From: Owenia fusiformis
Lineage: Eukaryota > Annelida > Polychaeta > Sabellida > Oweniidae
Length of the DNA: 64,000 nucleotides
NCBI GenBank assembly: GCA_903813345.2
Contig: CAIIXF020000002.1
Location: 30,250,926-30,314,925 of the forward strand
Direction of reading: 5' to 3'
Under the pieces are notes generated by a model. The model worked only from the letters and a program-made list of their open reading frames with translations. It did not search any database and was not told where the DNA came from. Of this stretch, positions 1 through 10,613 are shown in pieces (positions within the stretch are counted from its first letter, which is position 1; every line of letters starts with the position of its first letter). Both the position numbers and the translations under genes were made by a program.

Positions 1-1487
1 ATGGAAACCTTAATGGAGAATTGTAATTCTGCAGGTGTTGAAATTAAAAAGAAGCTGCTACTGGTTTAAATTCTAATCTTGAATTTCATTGATTTCTTTT
101 CATTTGTATATACCTGTACATGCAGGTTATTAATTCAACATGAATACTGTACTCCTGGTAATTTTCGTGTGCTACTTTATTTCACATTTTTCGCGAGTTT
201 TGGAAAATTTGCGAAATATATTAGCCATAAAATTCCTATAGTTCTAATTCCCGAAATATCAAATTGATTAGATAAAGAAGCTGAAAATTTTTTGAGAAGT
301 CATAAATCCGCAAAAATTAATAGCTGCAAAATTTTGAATAACTGAAACTCAGCGATAATTATAACTTTTATTGACATATTGTATCATTACATTAGTCACA
401 ACTACTCACTAAGACTAACTGAAAACTACTTCTACATTTACAAAATAATGTACAAAATTTCATATGCATATTGCAAGCATACAAGAGAGGCAGAATATTT
501 TTAAGTGTGATGTTCAAAATATGCTGACTATTCTAAATTGTTTAATGAGTGATATATAAATTTACCAAAATGTTGTTGTATGATTGTATTATCACTTGAA
601 ATTATATTTGTAAATAAATTATCACTATTCAGATCAAATATTGTTAATGTTTCAGATTGCTGAAAAATATTTGCCTATGTTGACATTGCTTTGTAAACCT
701 AAATGTACTAATTGCTAATCTATATTTTTATTGTCTAACTTTGTATATGGTTCTAATGCAAAATCTTTCTTGTGTTCTTAATTTGGGATATGTCAGAATG
801 TCTTTTTCCAATTTTCTACAAAAATATTCTTTAATTTCTTGTCAACCAATTTTACTAAGTGGTCTGTAATTTGACTTTGGTCATCCTGATCAAGTTGGGG
901 TCTTTGTTGGATTTATGCGTAACATTGCGATGATTAAAAGCCGCGAAATTTCAAAATCGCAAGAGTGTCAAATATTAGTTCGAGTACAGTATTGCAATAG
1001 ATGGGTAATATATCATATTGGGAAAGATATACAAGTGAAAATCATTAGAAATTCCTAAACCAAGTGATAAAATGAGGAATTCATTGGGTTATCAACATAT
1101 TATAGATACATGATGTATAATGTTTGATACCTATAAGCTGATAAGCAAAAACCAATCCCCATACAAGACAGTATTCACAATAATTCAGATACCAACAATT
1201 ATAAAACCCATGATGGCAGATGCTTGGCTTTAATTAACAAGTTATAAGATCTGAATGGACAGCATGTGTTTCATAATATATTACAATTGTAAATCAGATA
1301 TACACTTATTGAAGATACGGTATACATAGAAAAAAGGTGTACATTGTTCTAGTATTTAGCAATACACTTGAAAACCGATCTAAAACGTTGGACCTGGGAA
1401 AAACAACAGAATTGTTCAGAGAAAACTTTTTATTGGTATTTAATTTTTTTTATTTATGTTTGCATTAATTGTGTACATGTGTTATAG
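1..1487. other. Non-coding stretch, probably BRCA2 intron
   Basis: AT-rich sequence with no exon that I could match to the BRCA2 region expected just upstream of OB fold 3. A short open stretch at 1-66 ends at a stop and has no convincing splice donor. The acceptor at 1481-1487 shows that an upstream exon must exist, so this is most simply intron. Confidence 0.5.
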
Positions 1488-4400
1488 GTGCTGAGTATAT
1501 ATGAGTTGAGCCAAGGGAACATGTTTCCATACAATGAAGTAGATGTAGTTGGAGTTGTCATACATGTCACTGCAACATCTAGCTACACAAATAACAGGTA
1601 CATTTATATATACATACTGTATATTATATACATAATGTACATATATACATTGATATACCTATTATGTACATTAAGTCTGAAAATGACTATGTCAAAACAA
1701 AAAAATGTTAACAAAAACAGTAAAATATATATTAATAATTTTCGCATTAAATTGTTGTCAATCAGTGAACATTACATAAAGGACCATGTTTTTTACAGAA
1801 TGTTTTCAATAATTGGTTTACAAGAAAAAAACATTGTTGAATTAAGTTCACCATATCTATACCAATCCTTTTGTCAAAGTTGATCCTCACTTACGTTACC
1901 CTTTATTCCAGTGGTGGTGTGAGCACTCTACAGACAGTGTATCTAGCAGATACGGATCACCAGATACTAGCAGTCAAGGCCTGGGGTGGGCTTAAGGTAG
2001 GCACAATATAATGGCTTGTCCTAATGAGTAATGTAAATATTTTGGACATTTAAATGTACAGACTTGCATGATGAATTTAAAAAAGATCGTAGATTGAATA
2101 AATATGTAACTTTTAGTCAGCTTTTGTCAAGGGGGGAGTCAAAATTGGCCCAAAATCATAAGAGAAAAGCTACAAGATTTTGAAATAGTAATTGTGGGAA
2201 AATGTATGGCTGGCATACTTCCTAATCTAAATTGGATTAAATGTTTATAGGCCTATTCATTGGAGGAGATTCTGACCAATCACAGTGTCGTTGCTGCTAG
2301 CAACCTACAAATGAGAAAAGATTCGAAGAGTAGAGTGCCAACTGTCAGTATTACGGATCCCTCTTCATTTACTCGGAACCCACGAGGTGGACATCTCAAA
2401 AATGCCTTGAATAAATTAAAAGATGCATTAAAGGTACCAAATATTAATATTCTTGACTTATTTTATTTATTCATGAATTCATTCTGTTGTTATAGACGAA
2501 AATAAAGATATGGATACATGGATTTATAAGATATAAAATTGGCTAAAATACTGTAATTAATTGAAATAATTATTATATTTTGCATTATTTCTTGACAATT
2601 TCTTTTTCTTTCATAGGATATTCCAGCATTTGTTGAAAAGCTGCAGAACAAATTGCATCAGACAGTTTTTGACGGAAACTCAAACCTCATCACCCAGGGG
2701 TCAAGGCCAGCCACTCCAGCCTCAAGGTCAACTGCCCAAGGGTCAAGTTCAACCACTCCAAGGTCAAGGCCACCATGGGTGCAAATAACACCTCAGAGTA
2801 CATCTCTGCATAATCAGGTAAGTTTGAAGTTTTTAACCAACAGGTAGATCCTTATTCTAGCTGCATATATTGAACTTTGTGAATGTTACCAAAATTATCA
2901 CCAACAATAAGATCACTGTCCTTCCCTATTGTAACAGACACAGGGTGTTTTAAGCCATCAACATTATAGAAATGGTTCTCTGGTGTCCAAATGTGTACCC
3001 TATTGTTGAAGGAGTCAGCTATGAACCAATTATCTGCCCTGTCTATACATATACCATGTGGGAAGTAATACTGACGTGGCCCTCTTCCATATTCACCAAT
3101 TTTCGTTGCTCTCAAAACATTCCCAGATCTAGCAATAACTTCAACACTGTGGGAGTTCATATCAGATACTAAAATCTCTTCATTATTGCTGATGGCTAGG
3201 TAAAATGGCTGCATGTTGAGGTCAATGATGTTAACAGTTGCTCCAGTTGCCATATCAATGAAGTTCAGTGTGTTTGTCGCACAGTCTCCAAGTAGAAGTT
3301 CATTTTTGGATGTCGCTTGAATTCCCCACAATTGTTTCAATGTTGGAAATTCCATGTCTTTGAGATGAGTCCCATCTTTGGTAAAGAAGTGAACAGTGTT
3401 GGAGTTACTACTGGTAAAGACAAGCGTATGGTCCCTTATTATGGCTATTCTTCTTAAGCCTGTACCAAAGCTCTTGATGAGCTTAAACTTGGTATATATG
3501 TGGGCAGCACCAGCTTGGATAGTGAAGATATCATATTTTGTGAGAGCAACAATGTCTTCAATGCGCTTCTTAATTTTAAGCTTGAACTCTGTTGTTTTTC
3601 CCTTATGAATGCTTATGGTTGACTTGGCTGTATTTGTTGAAGGTTTACAGACTTCAGCTGTAGCATACAGGATCCCATCATCCATTGTCTGACTTTTGAC
3701 AATTACGATTTCGATTTTTTGGTCATATTTGAGATTAGTGTCACTTTGCCACTCTTTCAGTTTTGAATCAATTTCAGTTGTCATTGTTGCTAATTCTGTT
3801 TGATGCGTGTATTTCTTAATGATGTTCAGATTACTGATTGTGTTTTCAATGAGTTTTTTTTGCTGTTGAAGATGATCCAAATGTGTCTTTGTTTGTTCTT
3901 CACAATCACTCCCTTTTGTCTTCACATTCTGTATCAATTGTGTGTATTGATCTTTAATGGACTGAATGAGTTGTTTCATGTCCTCATTCAGCTCAGCCAC
4001 AGCCTCATTCGTCTCTTTGAGGATCTTGTCTTTATATTCAACAGTATCCCGAATGGCATTTTCATAGTCATCTACACGTGCATTTCCTTGTGTCAGAAGT
4101 ATTTCAATATTTTTAACATTATCGTCTGCTACTTTATTTATGTCTTTACATACATGTCCAGAATGATCACTGACATAACATATTGCACAAACTACACAGT
4201 CATCCATATCACAGTATACATTTACAGGAATACCATGCTTTGGGCAGAGGATTGTCTGATCTTTTATTCTTTCTAGGCTTCTTTCAAGAATGTCTTTCGT
4301 TGTATCACCTGTAATGAATGACAGAATCATTGTCTAAAAGATCCATATCTTGAACCATGGTTTTGGTGTTGTATAAATAACCTTGTTAAATTAGACAAAA

Positions 4401-7400
4401 TACATGTCTATAGTTTTTATTAGGTTTTATTAATTTCCAGATAAATCTCAAATTTTCAAAAAAAAATTCCTAAATTTGGTCAGCAAAATATTTAGTTTTA
4501 ACACATACATGTTCTCTATGTTCATGAATGTTGAAAATTGAAAATGTCAATTTGAAAGAATATTTTTATTTGGTCCTAAGTGTAAATAAAAAGACAAAAA
4601 TTACCTCTGAGAGACATTGTGGCATGTCCCTGTGCAAACTCATCGTGATAATTCTGACACTCGGCACATAGATTCTTCTTACAGTCAAAACACCTTATGA
4701 CAGCTTCCACATCTTTGCCATGTTTCACCTCGCAAGTCTTACATGTCGGTGTAGACTCCAAGGATGTTACCTGAGATATCTCAACTAGAGTCTTTATGAG
4801 AATGCTCTCACGAAGTTCATCTATATCCATGATCACATGTGTTTTCTCGCACTCGTGGCATTTTATCTTGCTCGTTGTTTCTTCATTTTCGTCTGCTTTC
4901 AGTTTGTCCAAGCATTTGTGACAGTATGTGTGTAAGCATGGTAGGGTTTTAGGGTTTTTGAAAACCTTAAAACAGATTTTACATGTTATTATGTCACTAA
5001 TACGTGTCTCCATGCTGAACTACATTATATTTTGTGCAAAAACAACATAATCAATTGGACTTTGGAACATAGAATTGATTCATACACAAGCTTTATTTAC
5101 ATTGCTATCAATTATTAGACTAAACTACCTAACTGTTTCAATACTGTGTTTGTGATTTTCTGTACAATTCATGTATTTATTTTAATACAGGATTTATCAC
5201 AATTGATAATGAGACTGAAGTGTATGAGTTCCGCTATTAAAGCACATTTGGGTCAGATTTTCCAAGCATGTGTAATACAGCATACAGCATTTTGAATAGT
5301 TTCTCTTCCAATGATAAGATTTAGATATTTTATTCTTGGGTTGTCAGTATGACATTAAACTTAATAAGAGTTGTACTGTAGACTAGCTTCTTCTTTAAAC
5401 ACAATTAATGTCATGTGATATACCCATCCTAAAAAAGGTATTTTACAAGTTACTTCAAGTTCAAATGATCTGTTGATTTGAGTTTGAAATTTGACCTTCA
5501 TCTGTAACAATTGTTACACTTTTGTAACCATTTGCAGGTGGTGACATTTTGTCATGTTAATGCCTTGTTTTTGTCATAATGGCAGTCAGAGACTACATAT
5601 GTAACAATTGTTACACTTCTGTAACCATTTACAGGTGGTGACATTTTGTCATGTTAATGCCTTGTTTTTGGCTCACACAGTGAGCCTATGGGATTGACCA
5701 GGCGTCCGTCCGTCCGTTGGTCCGTCCGTCCGTCCGTCCGTCCGTCCGTCCGTTGGTCCGTCCGTCCGTCCGTTGGTCCGTCCGTCCGTCCGTCCGTCCG
5801 TTGGTCCGTCCGTCCGTCCGTCCGTCCGTTGGTCCGTCCGTCAACATTGGCCGCACAAATTAAAACTGCTATTCGGATTGAGTCATATCCACATTAATTT
5901 TATGCATATCCATAATGCCTATTTGACCTATCATCGCCATTTCCCAAGTTCGTCCGGTTTCCGAGAAATTGCGGATTTTGACGTCAAAAAGTCAAATTTT
6001 CTGTAAATACTAGACACTTTGTTGAAGTAGAACTTTCAAATAACTTTTAGTAGTTGGTGTATATGCAACTTATGTCCTCTGAAGATTTCAAAGCTCTTGG
6101 AATTACGCTTTTTGGTGTTTACTCTATAAAATTTGAAAAAAAGTAGGACTTAGTCATTTTCAGGAAACTTTCTCATGTATAAAGTCAATGGCAGGTTTTG
6201 TGATTGACAAGATTCTCAAAGTTTGCCTTATACTTGATCATTTCCTGCAATAAATTACATCATTAATAGATTTAAGCATTCCCTACATATTTCTCAATAT
6301 ATGTCAGCATCAAATTTTTACCGTTTTTGAGATATTTGACGTCAAAAAACAGTAAAAATAAGTTATTTTTCAACTTGCTTCAATTTGACCAAATCTTTTT
6401 TTGAAAATCATCTACAAGTTGCCAGGAGTTCAAATCTGGCATTAGTTTTAGGATTTGACCTTTACTTGACCTTCAGTGACCTTCGAAAGGTCAAAAAAGT
6501 TGATTTTTCAAATTGATTTTTGGATGTAAATTTTGGTCAGCTTAATCACAAAAGACCTTACTGAGCTCTGAATAAGTAAAATTTTCAAGGTCAAAGGTCA
6601 TCAAACTAGGTCACACAACTATGCTATCTAAGTTTCTCAAAGTTCGAGACTACAAATCCAAATCAATATTTTTGTTTGAAAGTCAGGATATAAATTCCTC
6701 TGAAGGTTCCAACCTGTGTGAGCACAGGACCGTGGGTCCTTCATTATTTGTCATAATGGCAGTCAGGGACTACATATGTAACAATTGTTACACTTCTGTA
6801 ACCATTCGCAGGTGGTGACATTTTGTCATGTTAATGTCTTGTGCTTATTTTGACAAGATTTCCAATGAACCTCACAGTCGCAAACGAATCCATGCCAATA
6901 TATTGATTCTTTTCATTTCCATGTATCTATTTATTTGGTTTCTATTCCAGGATGAGGCTAAAGATGATTCCAAAAAGAGGCTCCAGGAATGGAAGGCCCA
7001 GAAGTTAGAGCGTTATGGTGTACCACCACCATTGGTTGGCCTCAACAGCCCTATCCCCAGTCATGTACGACAGGATTTCAAACCCCCTACTAAGCTAACA
7101 GGGACTCCTCCCCCTACTAAGCTAACAGGGACTCCTCCCCCTACTAAGCTAACAGGGACTCCTCCCCCTACTAAGCTAACAGGGACTCCTCCCCCTACTG
7201 AGCTAACAGGGACTCCTCCCCCTACTAAGCTAATGGGAACTCCTGGGCTAAAAACCAGGAATAAAGGTCCTGGTATAGAGTTTTCCCTTGTGACTACATC
7301 TGTGGAAGGTGACATTAAACACCATAAAGAGCAGGCACCTGTGAACAGGAGATTTATTCCCCTTAACCACAGTAAGCCAAGTGGTTTAACCAGAACTTCA

Positions 7401-7967
7401 AGTCCATATATCAGGACTAAAAGTCCTCTAACAATATCAACTAAAGATAGGATCAAAATTCCTGATTTATTGGATCAAGACAAAGAAGGATCAACCAAAT
7501 TAAATAACAGTGAAACAAGAGATAATGTGGATAATGTGTGTGATACAAAACAAACTAAAAGTGATACTAAACAAAAGACAAGTGAACCAAATGAAAATAA
7601 AAGTGAGTTCAAACACAACTCGGACATAACAAACAGATGCATGACAGACACATGTGATAATTTGGATGCAGAATGTGCTCATCAAAGTGAACCAGAACCA
7701 AGTGCAGCTGATATCAAACCAGTCAGAGAGAGCAAGTCTGTGAAAGATAAAGTGAAAACTGCTGATTCAGAAAATTCTGAAAATAATATAAAACCTCGTA
7801 AGATATCAAAACGACGTAGAAGTAGTCATGATAATGGTGTTAGTCAAGAGTATAGTCAAAGTAGTGTACATGATAGTCAAAGTAGTGTAAAGGATAGTCA
7901 AAGTAGTGCAGAGTCTAACCCAACTAGGAGAAAATCTCTTAGGTCATCAAAGAGAAAGAAGATTTAA
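1488..7967 (+). CDS. BRCA2: BRCA2 homologue, 3' part (OB fold 3 and C-terminal tail)
   Basis: BRCA2 loads RAD51 on resected DNA in homologous recombination in the nucleus. Five exons are visible: 1488-1597, 1912-1996, 2251-2433, 2617-2817 and 6951-7967. All have GT-AG borders and join in phase to 531 residues ending at TAA. Exons 1-3 match vertebrate OB fold 3: NEVDVVGVV aligns with SEVDLIGFV, VYLADTDHQILAVKAW with VYLSDECYNLLAIKFW, and VAASNLQMRKDSKS with IAASNLQWRPESKS. The last exon keeps the motif around human Ser3291 (KKR, PPP, NSP, then DFKPP). It then carries six PPTKLTGTP repeats (7083-7244), an acidic Ser/Asn-rich stretch, basic clusters KISKRRR and RRKSLRSSKRKK that could be nuclear localisation signals, and four SQ motifs. 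The 4.1 kb last intron hosts another gene. The 5' part of BRCA2 lies outside the window. Identity is firm; exact exon ends are inferred. Confidence 0.92.
2852..5013 (-). CDS. TRIM-family RING E3 ubiquitin ligase with NHL-like propeller
   Basis: Two exons, 5013-4605 and 4308-2852, separated by a 296 bp GT-AG intron, give 621 residues. The RING finger is complete: C11, C14, C26, H28, C31, C34, C52, C55. A first B-box spans about 91-130 (CKTC, CFDC, CAEC) and is interrupted from the second (about 158-190, CPKHG, CDMDDC, CAIC, HSGHVC) by the intron. A long coiled coil covers roughly 195-300. The C-terminal ~230 residues carry NHL/propeller signatures such as FPHGICIDRADNWFIADS and NNRVHIW. This RBCC-NHL layout is typical of the TRIM2/3/71-like ligases that are expanded in molluscs; substrate specificity usually lies in the propeller. 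It sits wholly inside the last intron of BRCA2 on the opposite strand. I cannot name an orthologue. The start codon begins the RING directly and has no upstream alternative that I prefer. Confidence 0.9.
4309..4604 (-). other. Intron of the nested TRIM gene
   Basis: The donor GTAA lies at 4604-4601 and the acceptor TTACAG ends at 4309 on the minus strand. The split glycine codon (G|GT) restores frame across the junction, and the two halves give contiguous B-box domains. Confidence 0.85.
5483..5670 (+). repeat. Tandem ~100 bp repeat units in BRCA2 intron, left part
   Basis: Two units share GTAACAATTGTTACACTT, then GTAACCATTTGCAGGTGGTG and TTTTGTCATGTTAATGCC. A third unit lies at 6750-6842, separated from these by the (TCCG)n element. 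The repeat is a plain non-coding tandem block. Confidence 0.75.
5671..6745. mobile_element. ~1.1 kb (TCCG)n-bearing repeat element inserted in tandem repeat
   Basis: The insert starts with a short palindrome (GGCTCACACAGTGAGCC), followed by a TCCG tetranucleotide tract at about 5699-5845. It then runs through AT-rich text with repeated AAGGTCAAA motifs and ends near GGACCGTGGGTCC. The uninterrupted junction is present at 5561-5585, so insertion can be read directly. TTTG flanks both ends and may be a 4 bp target duplication. No transposase is visible, so it is non-autonomous. Similar (CCGT)n elements are, to my knowledge, common in mollusc genomes. Confidence 0.65.
5699..5845 (+). repeat. TCCG/GGTCCG microsatellite tract
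   Basis: Runs of TCCG are broken at intervals by TTGG. All open frames across it are low-complexity artefacts. Confidence 0.95.
7083..7244 (+). repeat. BRCA2: 27 bp coding minisatellite in BRCA2 last exon (6 copies)
   Basis: Six in-frame 27 bp units encode PPTKLTGTP. Copy five has Glu for Lys and copy six has Met for Thr. Each unit carries one or two Thr-Pro steps. The copies are nearly identical, which implies recent expansion or homogenisation. Confidence 0.95.
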
Positions 7968-8640
7968 AAACTTTGGTCAGGCTAAGTTGCTAAATAATAT
8001 GTTTAACATGTCTTCTATCATCTTACCTCAGATACCTTAAAATCAAGTCCATGCTGCATTTATTGAAAATAACTGATTTTAAGAGTTTGGAAAATAGTGA
8101 TAGTGTCTCATCCCTTCGTTCCTTTTCAAATAGAGATAATTTATAAAACATATAATTTTATTACTTTAGTGTGACTTTACAGTTGTTTCCATTGACAGCA
8201 ATGTGATGCTTTACAATGTAGTGTAGATTTAGTCAAATATTTACTTTAAGAATGGTATTTCTTGCTAAAACTTTAAGAATTCAGTCCATATTCTTTTATA
8301 TCTCAGGTGGACGAACAAGCTCATTTTTCTAAATCAAAATTGCCTAATTAATACATACAGTTTTTTTTAAATATTAATTCAATGTTTACATAATAATTGA
8401 TACTTTTTAGGCTTATCTTGTAAATTGTACTCATTTAGGGCTGATGGTCAACACCCTGGAAAATATATTGTAATTCTATGTAATTCAGTTTACATGTTTA
8501 ACATAGCTCTGTTTACTGAACAGTTTTTGCCAATTTGTTTTGGTAACTTATCTCCAGTATTTTAATTTAAATTAAGTGATGTGTGATTATTTTTGAGGTC
8601 ATTTTTGTAAGGGAAATATAATTACATGTAATAAATGTTA
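7968..8640 (+). other. BRCA2 3' UTR and downstream spacer
   Basis: AT-rich sequence after the BRCA2 stop with no further open exon. An AATAAA-type signal occurs within GTAATAAATGTTA near 8630, but I cannot tell whether it is used. Confidence 0.4.
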
Positions 8641-8641
8641 T

Positions 8642-8930
8642 TATTATATCACTATCTAGCTAGCGACAGTATGATTGGTCAAAACCGGGTCACATGTCGT
8701 GGGATATCTGGCGATATTAAATGGCAATGCTAATCAGATAAGACAACCGTGAGATATCTAGCGATATCCCACGCTCCCGGGAATTTTCAAAGAATTTGTT
8801 TTCGTTCAGTGTAAATAATTTAGTTCAGTTTAAGTCAAAATGGCAGACGAACCAAGTAGATTCGTAAAAATATCTGAAGACTTAATGACTTAATAATATT
8901 AGAGATGTCTAGCTAGACAGTGATATAATA
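8642..8930. mobile_element. MITE with ~22 bp terminal inverted repeats
   Basis: The left end TATTATATCACTATCTAGCT is the inverse of the right end AGCTAGACAGTGATATAATA, with one or two mismatches. The internal sequence has a second palindrome (GGGATATCTGGCGATAT against ATATCTAGCGATATCCCAC). From 8840 a short open frame MADEPSRFVKISEDLMT ends after 17 codons. It looks like the start of a lost coding gene, so this may be a deletion derivative of a longer element. Confidence 0.65.
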
Positions 8931-8933
8931 AAA

Positions 8934-9070
8934 CAAATATTTCACTCTATTTTCGGTGAATACCTGTAGCACTTTCACAAGGTGATATTCCACTTGCCCT
9001 TCGGGCTTCGTGGAATATCACTTGTGAAAGATGTACAGGTATTCACCTCAATAGAGTGAAATATTTGTTC
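8934..9070. repeat. Long hairpin / foldback repeat
   Basis: An imperfect stem of about 60 bp: CAAATATTTCACTCTATT through GGTGATATTCCAC pairs with GTGGAATATCAC through AATAGAGTGAAATATTTG. The loop is about 15 bases and contains GCCCTTCGGGC, itself a mini-hairpin. It abuts the preceding MITE and may belong to the same element family. Confidence 0.8.
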
Positions 9071-10613
9071 ATTATTACATTTTCTTCATTATGCATGATA
9101 TAACAAACCGGATAAAATCACAGGGAACTTTTTACATATGTAATATGTGGACTGTAGAAACCATGAATGTAAAATTTATGTAAAAAACTCTCTGTGGATT
9201 TAATTCTCTGTAAGAGCTTTGTTTTCATTATTTTTGTAAGGGTATAGTGTCATTGAGTTGATAACATTCAAATCAGTAATAATATAAAGATTCCTGTCAA
9301 AGTATCAACTATGTATTAATTCATAACATGTAATTGCAAATTGTTCAGTTGAAAATTTTAGTTTTTAAGTTTTCGAGATTTTTTTTAAAAAGATGGTGCT
9401 ATGTAATTGTTTCAAATACATTTTGAAGCATGTTGAAATGCTTGTGAAGTTCGCTTTAATAAAACAGTTCAAAGTTAAGATATAAATAAACCTATAAATA
9501 TACCTAAACCTTCTCGTCAATTTATCTCGAAAAGTAAAGGAATTGTTTGAGTTGTTGTAGTTTAATTGTTTTTATCTGAAATTAAGTTTTTATATCTCGA
9601 CCTCTTATTCTGACAGCGTTTTATCTGTTCACTTAGCTCTATAAGTGAATATCTCAGCGAAATGTATCAGGTTATTACTTTCTCTTGCTATTAAACAAAC
9701 ACAAGAGGTTAGGGGGGGGGGTGTCCAAATATCAAATTAGTGGAAGGATGAAGTTAATTTCAGTTTTGGGAAGGCATGAATGCTCATTTCTCCAGTGAAG
9801 AATGTTGATCGATGTTTTGAAATTGTAATATAGATGGCGGGTTGGGGTATTAAACTCATAATTGAATTTAAATAATTTTTTTTATTTATAGAATTTTCAA
9901 CATTTGGAGACCATCCCTTAGAAAGTGTGTTGTTAAAAAAAGAAAAAAACAACAGTAAAACCTGTGTTTACACACAATTTATCAGCCAGGAGTGCATTAT
10001 TGTATCATTCTTTGTAATGAATATTCATGAATCCATTGATGTTACCATGGAAATCATGACTTCATAATAAGACAAAAATAGACTTATGAAATCCTAAATT
10101 TAAGAATGCTTGCAGCAATACATTCAAGATTATCACAATTGTTTACCAGCCATTTCTTGACTCTTATATATTTTCATTAATCTTTTTTCTGTACTTAATT
10201 TTCAAGAAAGTTCATCCCATCTTCACAAGCAAATTATGCTGAAGAATATTAACAATCTTTACTGCCATTTTGTTTCAGTCATCACTTGGTGTGTGAAATA
10301 AATTAAACACTCATGTTGGCATAACACTCAACCACTACAATAATACTAAATTAAAGGATTACCTTGTACATGTATTCAAAAAACGTTGATAAAGCCTGCT
10401 TCTAAAGAAGAGATAACAAAAAGTATATAAGTACACTAGTTATGACAAACTTTGGAAATTAAAAGTCCTTTTAGTATCTCGCGAAATTCCTTAGAATCTG
10501 GAAAACTGAAACAAAAAACCTATTAAACCACACCATACTTTAGATTCACCAGTTCACATAAACACGTTTTACTGTACTTGTATTCTCTAAACAAACTTGA
10601 CTTAAGAGGGAAG
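9071..10613. other. Spacer upstream of AGA
   Basis: AT-rich sequence with a run of G near 9712-9721 and no convincing exon. The AGA promoter must lie here, but I see no TATA box that I would defend. Confidence 0.4.

Noticed and set aside
1-66. Upstream BRCA2 exon
   Set aside because: The 22-codon frame does not resemble the BRCA2 segment before OB fold 3 and lacks a good donor.
5688-6006. Arg/Ser/Val/Trp-rich peptides
   Set aside because: They are translations of the TCCG microsatellite.
7061-7456. Antisense frame with GGGVPVS repeats
   Set aside because: Shadow of the BRCA2 27 bp coding repeat on the other strand.
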